Notes under the pieces: model-generated | Database searches by the model: none | Told to the model about the DNA's origin: nothing | Seen by the model: only the letters and a program-made list of their open reading frames with translations | Part shown: positions 45,484-55,557 of the stretch, one piece after another | Layout: each line of letters starts with the position of its first letter | Numbering within the stretch: position 1 is the first letter of the stretch | From: DATBGZ01 sp963803115 | GTDB taxonomy: Bacteria; Actinomycetota; Actinomycetes; Mycobacteriales; Micromonosporaceae | Assembly: GCA_963803115.1 (NCBI GenBank) | Contig: CAWDLN010000010.1 | Coordinates: 62,001 to 126,000 of the forward strand | Direction of reading: 5' to 3' | Length of the DNA stretch: 64,000 nt | Position numbers and translations under genes: made by a program

Positions 45484-47145
45484 CTAGGAGTGCAGTGCCT
45501 GCGCGACGATGCGCATCGCATCCTCCTGGATGCGCTCGAGATGGTCGGGACCCAGGAAGGACTCCGCGTAGATCTTGTACACGTCTTCGGTACCGGACGG
45601 ACGGGCGGCGAACCAGCCGGAGGCCGATGACACCTTGACGCCGCCGATCGACGCGCCATTGCCGGGCGCTTCGGTGATCGCCGCGATGATCGGCTCGCCG
45701 GCGAGCTTGGTCGCCGAGATGCCGCTCGGTGACAGGCTGGCCAGGACGGCTTTCTGTTCCCAGGTGGCCGGAGCGTCGATCCGGGCGAAGACCGGGTCAC
45801 CGAACCGCGTGGTGAGGTCGTGGTAGCGGCCGCTTGGCGACTTTCCCGTCACCGCGGTCATCTCCGCGGCCAGCAGGCACAACAGGATGCCGTCCTTGTC
45901 GGTCGTCCAGGCGGCGCCGTTACGCCGCAGGAATGCGCCCCCGGCACTCTCCTCGCCGGCGAAGCCCAGCGCACCCGACTCGAGCCCGGACACGAACCAT
46001 TTGAATCCGACTGGGACCTCCTGGAGCGGCCGGCCGAGATCGGCCGCGATCCGGTCGATCATCGACGACGACACGACTGTCTTCCCGACCGCGGCGGCAG
46101 CCGACCAGTCAGGCCGATGCCGGAACAGATAATCGATGGCCGCCGAGAGGTAGCGGTTCGGCGTCATGAGGCCGGAGTCCGATGTGACGATGCCGTGGCG
46201 ATCGGAATCCGCGTCGTTGGCCACGATGACGTCATAGTCAGACCGCTTCCCGATCAACGCCGACATCGCGTAGGCCGACGAGCAGTCCATGCGGATCTTG
46301 CCGTCCCAGTCAAGCGGCAGGAATCGCCACGTCGTGTCCACATTCGGATTGAGGACCGTGAGATCGATGCCGTACCGCGAGGCGATCTCGCCCCAGTAGT
46401 TCACGCTGGCCCCGCCGAGGGGATCCGCCCCGATGCGTACGCCGGAAGCCCGGATCGCCTCGACGTCAACCACGTTGGGCAGGTCGCTCACGTACCGGTC
46501 GAGGAAGTCATAGGTCTGCGTTGTGTCGGCGGCGTAGGCCTTTTCGGCCGACGTTCGGCGAACGCCCTTCAGACCGTTCTCGAGCATCTCGTTGGCAATG
46601 ATCTCGATCCGCCGGGTGACGTCGGTGCCCGCCGGGCCGCCGTCGGGTGGGTTGTACTTGTAGCCGCCGTCTCCGGGCGGGTTGTGTGACGGCGTGAGCA
46701 GCACACCATCGGCGAGCCCGTCGGTACGGCCGGCGTTGTGGGTCAGAATCGCCAGGCTCACGGCTGGCGTCGGCGTGTAACTCGAGCGACTGTCGACCAG
46801 TACCGTCACGCCGTTGGCCGCGAACACCTCCAGCGCGGTTCTCATCGCGGGTTCGGACAGCGCGTGTGGATCCCGGCCGACGAAGAGCGGACCAGTGATC
46901 CCCTGTTCCGCCCGGAACACGCAGACCGCCTGGGATGTAGCGGCGATGTGGTCCTCGTTGAAGCTCTGGGTCAGGCTCGAACCGCGGTGCCCGGACGTGC
47001 CGAACATGATGCGCTGTTCGGGCGCGGACGGATCCGGGCGGCGGGCGTAGTAGGCCTCGATCAGCTCCGGGACGTTGACAAGATCTTCCGGGAGTGGGAG
47101 TGTCCCCGCCCGGGGATGCACCCTCGTCGATTCAGATCCGGTCAC
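45484..47145 (-). CDS. pgm: Phosphoglucomutase (alpha-D-glucose phosphate-specific)
   Basis: A 553-residue enzyme of the alpha-D-phosphohexomutase superfamily, interconverting glucose-1- and glucose-6-phosphate. The N-terminal HPRAGTLPLPEDLVNVPELI and IMFGTSGHRGSSL match the long E. coli Pgm type. The active-site serine lies in LLTPSHNPPGDGGYKYN, the metal loop in VANDADSDRHGIV, the sugar-binding loop in GFAGEESAGG, and the phosphate-binding loop in ARPSGTEDVYKIY. GTG at 47145 follows AGGAGG by 5 nt. It supplies UDP-glucose precursors, including substrate for ugd. Confidence 0.95.
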   Translation of the reverse strand: MTGSESTRVHPRAGTLPLPEDLVNVPELIEAYYARRPDPSAPEQRIMFGTSGHRGSSLTQSFNEDHIAATSQAVCVFRAEQGITGPLFVGRDPHALSEPAMRTALEVFAANGVTVLVDSRSSYTPTPAVSLAILTHNAGRTDGLADGVLLTPSHNPPGDGGYKYNPPDGGPAGTDVTRRIEIIANEMLENGLKGVRRTSAEKAYAADTTQTYDFLDRYVSDLPNVVDVEAIRASGVRIGADPLGGASVNYWGEIASRYGIDLTVLNPNVDTTWRFLPLDWDGKIRMDCSSAYAMSALIGKRSDYDVIVANDADSDRHGIVTSDSGLMTPNRYLSAAIDYLFRHRPDWSAAAAVGKTVVSSSMIDRIAADLGRPLQEVPVGFKWFVSGLESGALGFAGEESAGGAFLRRNGAAWTTDKDGILLCLLAAEMTAVTGKSPSGRYHDLTTRFGDPVFARIDAPATWEQKAVLASLSPSGISATKLAGEPIIAAITEAPGNGASIGGVKVSSASGWFAARPSGTEDVYKIYAESFLGPDHLERIQEDAMRIVAQALHS

Positions 47146-47300
47146 AGTCGCCTCCTGGTGCCGCGGCTCAAGGGGGCCGTGCCCGTCAGATTACGCCCCG
47201 GTTCAGGGCCTACTGCGCCACTTCTCCGCCCTTTCGCGGCGACCCGTAAGCTGCGGGGTGTCGGCGCCACCGCGTCGAGCCCTGCGCTGGAGGTGAACCG

Positions 47301-47495
47301 GTGTCCCTGGACTCGCACCTACTGGACATCCTGGCGTGCCCTGACGTGCACCACGCGCCCCTCACCTACGACGAGACCGCGCAGACCCTGACCTGCACCG
47401 AATGTGCTCGGATCTTCCCGATCCGCGACGGCATCCCCGTGCTGCTGCTCGATGAGGCCACGGGGCCGGCGGAGGGGGAGCGGAGCCCGCAATGA
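47301..47495 (+). CDS. Trm112-like zinc-ribbon protein
   Basis: A 64-residue protein with Cys motifs LLDILACPDVHHAPL and LTCTECARIFPIRDGIPVLL, the Trm112/YcaR fold. In eukaryotes Trm112 activates methyltransferases; bacterial partners are less known. GGAGG lies 9 nt before the GTG. The stop overlaps the SIS gene start by 4 bp (ATGA). Confidence 0.9.
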   Translation: MSLDSHLLDILACPDVHHAPLTYDETAQTLTCTECARIFPIRDGIPVLLLDEATGPAEGERSPQ

Positions 47496-48694
47496 TGCCG
47501 CTCGACGACCGGAGCGGCGTGCGCGGGCACCGCCGCGTCGACGAAGCCCTGCTCAACGACGCCAGCCGGCTGTTCGCCGCCGATCCATCGGGCATGTTGC
47601 GTGCGCTGGCATCGGCGGGGGCGCAGGTGCGGGAGTCCGCCGCGCTGGCCGCCGAGGCTAACCTCTCATCGCTCGCCGACGACGGTCGACCACGCGCGGT
47701 CGTCGTGGCGGGCGTCGGTACGGCCGCCCGTACCGGCGACCTGCTCGAGACCGTGGCCGGGCCGCGGTGCCCGGTGCCGGTCGTGGGGCATCGCAGCGCC
47801 GGGATACCCGGGTGGGTCGGCGCGGCCGACGCAGTGATCGCGGTCTCCGCGTCGGGCCGGAGCCCCGAGGCCATCGCCGCGGCGGACGCGGCCGGACGCC
47901 GGGGCGCTCGGCTGGTCGCGATTGGACCGCCCGACTCCGAACTACAGGCGCTGGCGGAGCGCGCCCGAGCGCCATTCGTTCCCGTGCCGCGGCGCGCTCC
48001 GGCGCGGGCGAGCCTGTGGGCGTTGACCGTGCCGGTACTGCTCGCGGCCCGGACCCTCGGCCTGGTTCGCATCGCCGAGGCGGACTTCGCCGAGACCGCG
48101 GCGCGCCTCGATGACGACGCGGAGCGGTGCCGCCCTGGAGCCGACTCGTTCGTGAATCCGGCCAAGGCGCTCGCCCTCGACCTGGCCAACTCGATCCCGA
48201 TCGTGTGGGGTTCCTCGCCGTTGGCGACGGTGGCGGCCCGCCGGGTCGGCGACATGCTGTCGGCCAACGCGCGCTATCCGGTCGTGGCTGGTTCGCTCGG
48301 TGAGGCGGGGCGAGGACGGGTAGGCCTGGTGGATGGCATCTATGGCGGCCTGGTCGAGTCCGAGCGCGACATCTTCGCCGATCCGCGCGATGAGCCCGAG
48401 CCCACCCGGCTACGGCTGGTCCTGCTGCGTGACGGCGGCCTGGCCGACGACAATGCCACGGCCGGGGAACCATCCGCTGTGGAGGAACGGCGCGCGGACG
48501 CCGTGGTCGAGCTGGCGGCTCGTCGCGGTGTCCGATGTGGAGTGATCCAGGCGGAGGGCGGTTCACCGCTGGAACGGCTCGCCTCGCTCATCGCCGTGCC
48601 CGATTTCGCATCGGTGTACCTTGCCCTTGCCCATGGGCTGGACCCGACCGCGGTGCCCGCGGTCGACGAGATGAAGGAGTTCACGCGTCGATGA
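47492..48694 (+). CDS. SIS-domain sugar-phosphate isomerase-like protein (Rv3256c type)
   Basis: A 400-residue protein with two SIS-like halves. AVVVAGVGTAARTGDLLETV and VIAVSASGRSPEAIAAADAAG form the sugar-phosphate-binding region; the second half contains IPIVWGSSPLATVAARRVGD and a C-terminal TIM-like end. Homologues are annotated as bifunctional phosphoglucose/phosphomannose isomerases or as Rv3256c. It shares a 4-bp overlap with Trm112 and lies before manA, as in mycobacteria. Catalytic role in the mannose branch is inferred, not shown. Confidence 0.87.
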   Translation: MMPLDDRSGVRGHRRVDEALLNDASRLFAADPSGMLRALASAGAQVRESAALAAEANLSSLADDGRPRAVVVAGVGTAARTGDLLETVAGPRCPVPVVGHRSAGIPGWVGAADAVIAVSASGRSPEAIAAADAAGRRGARLVAIGPPDSELQALAERARAPFVPVPRRAPARASLWALTVPVLLAARTLGLVRIAEADFAETAARLDDDAERCRPGADSFVNPAKALALDLANSIPIVWGSSPLATVAARRVGDMLSANARYPVVAGSLGEAGRGRVGLVDGIYGGLVESERDIFADPRDEPEPTRLRLVLLRDGGLADDNATAGEPSAVEERRADAVVELAARRGVRCGVIQAEGGSPLERLASLIAVPDFASVYLALAHGLDPTAVPAVDEMKEFTRR

Positions 48695-48722
48695 GCGAGC
48701 GAATGATCAGGCAGAGTGCGCT

Positions 48723-49649
48723 GTGAGTGCGGCCAGTGGTACTCGGGCGATCATCGCGGCACTGGCCGCCAACCTCGGCATCGCGGCGACCAAGTTCGTC
48801 GCCTTCGCGCTGACCGGCTCGTCCTCGATGCTTGCGGAGTCGATCCACTCCGTCGCCGACTCGGGCAACCAGGCGTTGCTGCTCGTCGGCGGCAAGCGGG
48901 CCCGCCGCGAGGCGACGCCCGAGCACCCGTTCGGCTTCGGCCGTGAGCGCTATGTCTACGCGTTCATCGTCTCCATCGTGCTGTTCAGCGTCGGCGGGTT
49001 GTTCGCCCTGTACGAGGGGTATCACAAGCTCCAACATCCGGAAGCCATCACGGAGTGGCAGTGGGTTCCACTGACGGTGCTTGTGATCGCGGTCGGGCTG
49101 GAGTCCTTCTCCTTCCGGACCGCCATCCAGGAGAGCAACAAACTGCGCGGCACGGCGAGTTGGGTTCAGTTCGTGCGCCGGTCCCGGGTTCCGGAGCTGC
49201 CCGTCGTACTGCTGGAGGACTTTGCCGCGCTGATCGGTCTGGTCTTCGCCTTCTTGGGGGTCTCGTTGACCCTGCTGACCGACAACGGAGTGTGGGACGG
49301 CATCGGCACCGTCCTCATTGGAGCGTTGTTGGTCTCGGTGGCGGTCATCCTCGCGGTGGAGACGAAGAGCCTGCTGATCGGCGAGTCAGCCACGGTCGAC
49401 GATGTCAACAAGATCGAAGCTGCGTTGGTGGACGGCGACAGCATCGAGCGGATCATCCACATGAAGACGATGCACCTGGGGCCGGAGGAGCTGCTGGTCG
49501 CGGTCAAGGTCGGCGTCTCTCAGGCCGCGACGGCCAGCGACATCGCGACCGCGATCGACGCGGCGGAGGTGCGGATCCGCGACGCCGTGCCGATCGCCCG
49601 CGTCATCTACATCGAGCCCGACATCTACCAGAGCGCCATCGTCACGTGA
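48723..49649 (+). CDS. Cation diffusion facilitator transporter
   Basis: A 308-residue CDF exporter for divalent metals (Zn, Mn, Fe or Co) using proton exchange. Six membrane helices and the metal-site motifs SMLAESIHSVADSGNQ and PEHPFGFGRERYVY are seen, with the matching Asp in LLEDFAALIGLVFAF. A cytosolic C-terminal domain follows helix 6 (SATVDDVNKIEAALVDG). The GTG start follows the SIS gene after 28 bp and its stop overlaps manA by 4 bp, so it is embedded in the sugar operon. Metal specificity unknown. Confidence 0.92.
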   Translation: MSAASGTRAIIAALAANLGIAATKFVAFALTGSSSMLAESIHSVADSGNQALLLVGGKRARREATPEHPFGFGRERYVYAFIVSIVLFSVGGLFALYEGYHKLQHPEAITEWQWVPLTVLVIAVGLESFSFRTAIQESNKLRGTASWVQFVRRSRVPELPVVLLEDFAALIGLVFAFLGVSLTLLTDNGVWDGIGTVLIGALLVSVAVILAVETKSLLIGESATVDDVNKIEAALVDGDSIERIIHMKTMHLGPEELLVAVKVGVSQAATASDIATAIDAAEVRIRDAVPIARVIYIEPDIYQSAIVT

Positions 49650-50854
49650 TCCCGCTCGACAACCCGATCCGGTCCTATGCCTGGGGATCCCGATCGGTGC
49701 TGGCCGCGCTGCAGCGGCGGCCGGTGCCATCGCCCGCGCCGGAGGCCGAGATGTGGCTCGGCGCCCACCCGGAGGCGCCGTCGCTGGTACCTGGGCCGGC
49801 TGGTCTCATACCGCTGCCCGAGGCGATCGCCGCGGATGCGTCCGCGATGCTGGGCGCCGGCGTCACGTCCCGGTTCGGCAACCGGCTGCCGTACCTATTG
49901 AAGGTGCTCGCCGCCGACCGCCCATTGTCTCTGCAGGCGCACCCCGACGCGGAGCAGGCGCGGGATGGCTTCGCCCGCGAGGAGGCGGCCGGCGTACCGG
50001 TACGCAATTACGTCGACCCGTTTCACAAGCCGGAATTGTTGGTCGCGCTCGAGGACTTCGATGCCCTGTGCGGGTTCCGCGATCCGGAGTCGTCGGCCGC
50101 CGAGCTCACCGCCCTCGACGTGCCGGTGCTGGCGCCGGTTGTCGAGGCCCTGCGCACCGGCGAGGCGCGTGAGCGCCTGCGACGCGCGGTGGGTCTGCTG
50201 CTGTCGTGGCCGGTCGAGGACCGAGCGTCGCTCGTGTCGGCTGTGGCGAAGGCTGGACATCCGCTCGCGGTAGAGCTCGCCGAGGAGTACCCGACCGACG
50301 TCGGCATCGTCGTGGCGCTTCTGCTCAACCACGTACGGCTCCGGCCCGGGGAGGCCGTCTTCATGCCGGCCGGCAACCTGCACGCCTATCTGCGGGGGAC
50401 CGGCGTGGAGATCATGGCGGCCAGTGACAACGTCCTACGCGGTGGGCTCACGCCGAAGCATGTCGATCCGACGGAACTCATGCGGGTGTTGCGGTACGAG
50501 ACGTTGGCCGATCCACTCTTCGCCCCGATCACGCTCGGTCCCGGGATGGTGTGCTGGCGACCGGACGTGGCCGAGTTCTCGCTCGTGCGAGCGACCGTCA
50601 CTGCGGTTGCGCCAGTCCAGCTGTCCGGCACCGGTCCCCGGATCGTGCTGTGCGTGAACGGGACGGCGACACTGGGTCGGTCGGGGTCACTGGGTCGGTC
50701 GGGGTCACTGGGTCCGTCGGGGTCACCGCGTCCGTCGGGAGCTGGGCCGGGTTGGGCCCTGCGCAGCGGCGACGCCGTGTTCGTTACGGCGACCGAGCCG
50801 CCGGTCGAGGTGAGCGGCGAGTGCGTCGTGTTTCAGGCCGCCCCAAATGTCTGA
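49646..50854 (+). CDS. manA: Mannose-6-phosphate isomerase, class I
   Basis: Interconverts fructose-6-P and mannose-6-P, the entry to GDP-mannose. The 402-residue protein starts PLDNPIRSYAWGSR; zinc ligands are in LQAHPDAEQAR and PAGNLHAYLRG, with PFHKPELLVALEDFDALCG between them. The usual C-terminal beta domain holds an insertion made of tandem repeats (separate entry). The GTG overlaps the CDF stop by 4 bp (GTGA). The operon Trm112-SIS-CDF-manA runs as in other actinobacteria. Confidence 0.96.
   Translation: MIPLDNPIRSYAWGSRSVLAALQRRPVPSPAPEAEMWLGAHPEAPSLVPGPAGLIPLPEAIAADASAMLGAGVTSRFGNRLPYLLKVLAADRPLSLQAHPDAEQARDGFAREEAAGVPVRNYVDPFHKPELLVALEDFDALCGFRDPESSAAELTALDVPVLAPVVEALRTGEARERLRRAVGLLLSWPVEDRASLVSAVAKAGHPLAVELAEEYPTDVGIVVALLLNHVRLRPGEAVFMPAGNLHAYLRGTGVEIMAASDNVLRGGLTPKHVDPTELMRVLRYETLADPLFAPITLGPGMVCWRPDVAEFSLVRATVTAVAPVQLSGTGPRIVLCVNGTATLGRSGSLGRSGSLGPSGSPRPSGAGPGWALRSGDAVFVTATEPPVEVSGECVVFQAAPNV
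50672..50743 (+). repeat. Four 18-bp tandem repeats inside manA
   Basis: The unit CTGGGTCGGTCGGGGTCA occurs twice exactly, a third copy has one change and a fourth is more diverged. It encodes LGRSGS, LGRSGS, LGPSGS and PRPSGA in a loop of the C-terminal domain. The unit is a multiple of three, so slippage keeps the frame. Confidence 0.85.
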
Positions 50855-50985
50855 CACCCAAATGGGTGGCGGATTCGGGGACAGTCGAAACGTTCTGGCA
50901 TAGAAAAGGACAAATTGCCCACGTTCACGGCGATTTTTGGGCCTTTGGCTTGACGGCATGGGCACCGAGTGTGAAGCTCGAACCA

Positions 50986-51138
50986 CGCAGCGTTATCGCG
51001 ACCAAGGTCCGAGCCACGCGCGGGGGAACCAAACCGGGGGGAAGCACGGGGTGGTCGGCCCTGAGCGGAAAGTCCGCTTACGGCGACCACCTCGTGCGCT
51101 ATTTATGCACCCCTGACAGGCGGGCGATCATGATCGCC
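50986..51138 (+). ncRNA. Candidate structured leader RNA upstream of ahcY, part-similar to the c-di-AMP (ydaO) riboswitch
   Basis: The 5' part GAGCCACGCGCGGGGGAACC (51011-51030), followed by GGGGGGAAGC, resembles the first conserved blocks of ydaO/yuaA riboswitches. A long hairpin follows: arms 51045-51057 and 51084-51096 (12 of 13 Watson-Crick plus one GU), enclosing AGCGGA/TCCGCT at 51064-51078. A perfect palindrome GGCGATCATGATCGCC lies at 51123-51138. The expected 3' block CCGTCAGCTAACC is not present, only CCCCTGACAGG, so this may be a variant, a relic, or another RNA. The rest of the 417-bp gap between manA and ahcY holds no convincing gene; a small CACCCA/TGGGTG hairpin follows manA. 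Confidence 0.35.
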
Positions 51139-51271
51139 ACTTGCCGGCGCTGAGCGCAGTTTCCTACTCGATATATCGGAAGCTTGCGATCAAGCCAAAT
51201 GGTGACCCTCGCTGGAAAGCGACAAGCGCACGGGTATCGTGTTGGGTCGGCCTGGACCTAGGAGTTACTTC

Positions 51272-52744
<1,473 letters not shown>

Positions 52745-52757
52745 GCAGGCCGAAACG

Positions 52758-52801
52758 CCGGCGCCCACGGGACTTTCTCCCCTGGGCGCCGGTTGCTTTT
52801 T
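52758..52801 (+). terminator. Rho-independent terminator after ahcY
   Basis: Perfect 10-bp arms CCGGCGCCCA (52758-52767) and TGGGCGCCGG (52783-52792), a 15-nt loop, then TTGCTTTTT (52793-52801). It is the clearest intrinsic terminator in the window. Confidence 0.92.
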
Positions 52802-52811
52802 GGTGATCCGC

Positions 52812-52872
52812 TTGACGCAGGAGGGACTCCGGGCGATAAGGTGTGCCTGTCCTTAGTTAGGTATGCCTAACC
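52812..52872 (+). promoter_or_regulatory. efe promoter with downstream DtxR/IdeR-type iron box
   Basis: TTGACG (52812-52817) and GATAAG (52835-52840) are 17 bp apart, fitting a housekeeping promoter. Just downstream is TTAGTTAGGTATGCCTAACC (52853-52872), whose arms GTTAGG and CCTAAC are complementary; this is close to the DtxR/IdeR consensus TTAGGTTAGGCTAACCTAA. Iron-loaded regulator would block efeU transcription. Confidence 0.7.
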
Positions 52873-52903
52873 GACGTTGCGTCGGCGACAATGGGAGCCC
52901 AAC

Positions 52904-53776
52904 GTGCGATCTGCGTTTCTCGGCAGCTACCTGATCGGTCTCCGCGAGGGTCTTGAGGCCACGCTCGTTGTCAGCATCCTCATCGCCTTCCTGGTCAAGA
53001 CCGAACGCCGCTCCCGGCTGCCGCAGGTGTGGCTCGGTGTTGTGGCAGCGGTCCTGCTCTCCCTGGGCTTCGCCGCGCTGCTGCAGTTTGTCGCCGAGGA
53101 TCTGCTGGGCTTCGCGCAGCGCGAGCTGTTCGAAGCGATCACGTCGATCCTGGCCATCGTCTTCGTCACTTGGATGATCTTCTGGATGCGCCGGTTTGCT
53201 CGGGCGCTCGCGGGTGATCTACGCACAAAACTGGAGCAGGCGATCGGGTTGGGCGCCTTCGCGGTCGTCGCCATGGCCTTCCTCGCGGTTGTCCGGGAGG
53301 GCCTCGAGACGTCACTGCTGTTCTATGCCGCGGCCCAGGGCGCCGTCGCTTCGGCCTATCCGCTGCTGGGGATCCTCGCCGGACTGGTGACCGCGGTCGC
53401 GCTTGGCTGGCTGCTCTACCTCGGCTCCATCCGAATCAACCTGAGCACCTTCTTCCGGTGGACCGGCGTCGGCCTCATCCTTGTCGCCGCCGGCATTCTC
53501 AAGTACGGCGTCCACGACCTGCAGGAGGCAGGCGTCTTGCCGGGGCTCAACACGCTCGCGTTCGACATTTCCAGCGGCTACAACGCGACCAGCTGGTACG
53601 CCGAACTGCTCCGCGGGATGTTCAACTTCACCGCGGCTCCGAGCGTGGCCGAGGTCATCGCATGGATCGGATACGCCGTACCGGTGTTGATTGTCTTCCT
53701 TTGGCCGGCCAAGACACCCGCCGCGCCCAAGCCGGCCCCAGAGCCGGCATCGGTCGGTTCGGGCCAGACCCACTGA
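52904..53776 (+). CDS. efeU: Iron permease EfeU (FTR1 family)
   Basis: A 290-residue inner-membrane iron transporter of the OFeT family, with about seven helices and two REGLE motifs: GLREGLEATLVVSIL near the N-terminus and VVREGLETSLLFYAA in the middle, which carry iron across the membrane. GTG at 52904 follows GGGAG. The short C-terminal tail is Pro/Ala-rich. An iron box precedes the gene, and efeB follows, so iron starvation should induce the locus. Confidence 0.94.
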   Translation: MRSAFLGSYLIGLREGLEATLVVSILIAFLVKTERRSRLPQVWLGVVAAVLLSLGFAALLQFVAEDLLGFAQRELFEAITSILAIVFVTWMIFWMRRFARALAGDLRTKLEQAIGLGAFAVVAMAFLAVVREGLETSLLFYAAAQGAVASAYPLLGILAGLVTAVALGWLLYLGSIRINLSTFFRWTGVGLILVAAGILKYGVHDLQEAGVLPGLNTLAFDISSGYNATSWYAELLRGMFNFTAAPSVAEVIAWIGYAVPVLIVFLWPAKTPAAPKPAPEPASVGSGQTH

Positions 53777-54112
53777 CCCTCGCGCGAATTGGACGAGGTC
53801 GCCAGCGGGAAGATCACCGGTGAGGAGGACCGCTACTCGCACACCGACCTGTGGGACTTCCAGGCCAACGTCGAAGGATCGAAGGCTGTCATCACGGCGC
53901 TGCGGGCGGTCCTCGAAGAGCGCGACTCCGCGCTGCTGGCCGAACTCGACACGCAGTTCGCGGCCGTCGACGCGGCCATGAGCAAGCACCGTGTAGGCGA
54001 CGGCTGGAGGCTGCACAACGAGCTCTCGCAGACCGAGCTCAAGGTTCTCTCCGACGCGATCAACGCGCTCGGGGAACCGGTCAGCAAGGTCGCCGCCGTG
54101 ATCAGCAACTAG
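53777..54112 (+). pseudogene. efeO: EfeO remnant (C-terminal imelysin fragment)
   Basis: Only about 110 residues remain of EfeO, the periplasmic iron-binding partner of EfeU (normally about 370-400 residues with cupredoxin and M75 domains). The remaining sequence ELDEVASGKITGEEDRYSHT, DLWDFQANVEGSKAVITAL and DGWRLHNELSQTELKVLSD is the C-terminal part. No start codon with a ribosome site or signal peptide lies upstream, and the frame begins straight after the efeU stop, so a deletion has removed the first 70%. Frame is otherwise intact. Confidence 0.8.
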
Positions 54113-54138
54113 CCGGCCCGGATCGGAGGCTCACCACG

Positions 54139-55407
54139 ATGTCGATGTCGCGTCGGCAGATCTTCACGATCGGCGCTGCCGGCGCCGCGGGACTCGCCAC
54201 CGCCGCAGTCGCGGGAGCCGCGATCCGCGGCTCTGATTCGGGCGCCGCCCCCAGTACCGCGGCCGATTCGGTGCGGTTCTTCGGCGAGCATCCGGCCGGG
54301 ATCACGACGGCGGCACAGGACCGGCTGCACTTCGTGGCGTTCGACGTCATCACTCGGGACCGCGACCGGCTGCGCACCATGCTGCAGGCGTGGACCGCGA
54401 CGGCCGCTCGGATCACGGCCGGCTTCGATGCCGGTCCGGTCGGTGCGGTTAGCGGATCGCCCGCCGCGCCGCCGGACGACACCGGCGAAGCGATCGGGCT
54501 GCCTCCGTCGCAGCTGACCCTGACCATCGGGTTCGGGCCGGGACTGTTACGCACCGCCGATGGCGATGACCGGTTCGGCCTCGCGGCCCACCGCCCTGCA
54601 GCCCTCGCCGACATCCCCCGCTTCCCGGGCGACGCGCTCGAACCGGAGATCTCCGGCGGCGACATCTGCGTCCAGGCCTGCGCCAACGATCCGCAGGTGG
54701 CGGTGCACGCCGTACGCAATCTGGCCCGGATCGGGTTCGGCGTCGTCAGCGTCCGCTGGTCGCAGCTCGGATTCGGCCGAACGTCCTCCACGAGCACGAG
54801 CCAACAAACACCACGCAACCTCATGGGTTTCAAGGACGGGACGCGCAATCTCAAGGCCGAGGAGACCGACGCGCTGCGCGAGCACCTGTGGGTCCAGCCC
54901 GGCGACGGACCGTCCTGGATGGACGGTGGCGCGTACCTGGTGAGTCGCAAGATTCGCATGCTCATTGAGACCTGGGACCGGACGGCTCTGGGTGAGCAGG
55001 AGATGATCGTAGGTCGGACCAAGGGCGAGGGCGCGCCGATCGGCCGGTCCGGCGAGTTCGATCCACCCGACTTCCAGGCCGTCGGCGCGGATGGCGTTGC
55101 GCTCATGGCACCGGAGGCGCATGTACGGCTGGCCCATCCGGACTTCCACAACGGCGCCCGCCTGCTCCGCCGGGGCTACAACTTCGTGGACGGGTCCGAC
55201 GGCCTCGGCCGTCTCAATGCCGGCCTGTTCTTTCTGGCGTACCAGCGTGACCCGCGCACGCAGTTCGTTCCGGTCCAGCGGGCGCTGGCCAGCCGCGACA
55301 TCCTCAACGAGTACATCCGCCACGTCTCAAGCGGGTTATTCGCATGCCCCCCGGGTGTTCGATCCGCCGACGACTACTGGGGACGAACGCTCTTCGAGCA
55401 GACCTAG
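54139..55407 (+). CDS. efeB: Dye-decolorizing peroxidase EfeB, Tat-exported
   Basis: A 422-residue DyP-type haem peroxidase, exported folded by the Tat path: the N-terminus MSMSRRQIFTIGAAGAAG has the twin arginine and a hydrophobic stretch. The DyP signature GFKDGTRN and a haem-ligand His in HVRLAHPDFHNGARLLRRG are visible. EfeB is thought to oxidise ferrous iron or release iron from haem for EfeU. ATG at 54139 follows GGAGG by 9 nt. It is the last gene of the locus. Confidence 0.93.
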   Translation: MSMSRRQIFTIGAAGAAGLATAAVAGAAIRGSDSGAAPSTAADSVRFFGEHPAGITTAAQDRLHFVAFDVITRDRDRLRTMLQAWTATAARITAGFDAGPVGAVSGSPAAPPDDTGEAIGLPPSQLTLTIGFGPGLLRTADGDDRFGLAAHRPAALADIPRFPGDALEPEISGGDICVQACANDPQVAVHAVRNLARIGFGVVSVRWSQLGFGRTSSTSTSQQTPRNLMGFKDGTRNLKAEETDALREHLWVQPGDGPSWMDGGAYLVSRKIRMLIETWDRTALGEQEMIVGRTKGEGAPIGRSGEFDPPDFQAVGADGVALMAPEAHVRLAHPDFHNGARLLRRGYNFVDGSDGLGRLNAGLFFLAYQRDPRTQFVPVQRALASRDILNEYIRHVSSGLFACPPGVRSADDYWGRTLFEQT

Positions 55408-55494
55408 CCGTGGCAGCGGGCATGTGTGTTGTCGGGGCCACAACCCTCAGGGCGTAGCTACTCCCCTGGGGGTGTTGACTTGAAACAGAACATC

Positions 55495-55517
55495 CCGGCG
55501 TCGGCGCGACACGCCGG
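55495..55517. terminator. Hairpin between efeB and the convergent RDD gene
   Basis: CCGGCGT (55495-55501) pairs with ACGCCGG (55511-55517) across a 9-nt loop, between two convergent genes. No T-run, so termination is only suggested by position. Confidence 0.3.
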
Positions 55518-55557
55518 CGTTCGCCGGTGGAAGTCCAATGTGGAATGAGGCTCGGAA

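Noticed and set aside
50551..51153. A 200-codon frame overlapping the manA end and the ahcY leader
   Set aside because: The first half is an alternate frame of manA and the second half covers the structured leader; no homology seen.
51169..51178. CGATATATCG palindrome upstream of ahcY as an operator
   Set aside because: Only 10 bp and without a matching promoter; too short to support a claim.
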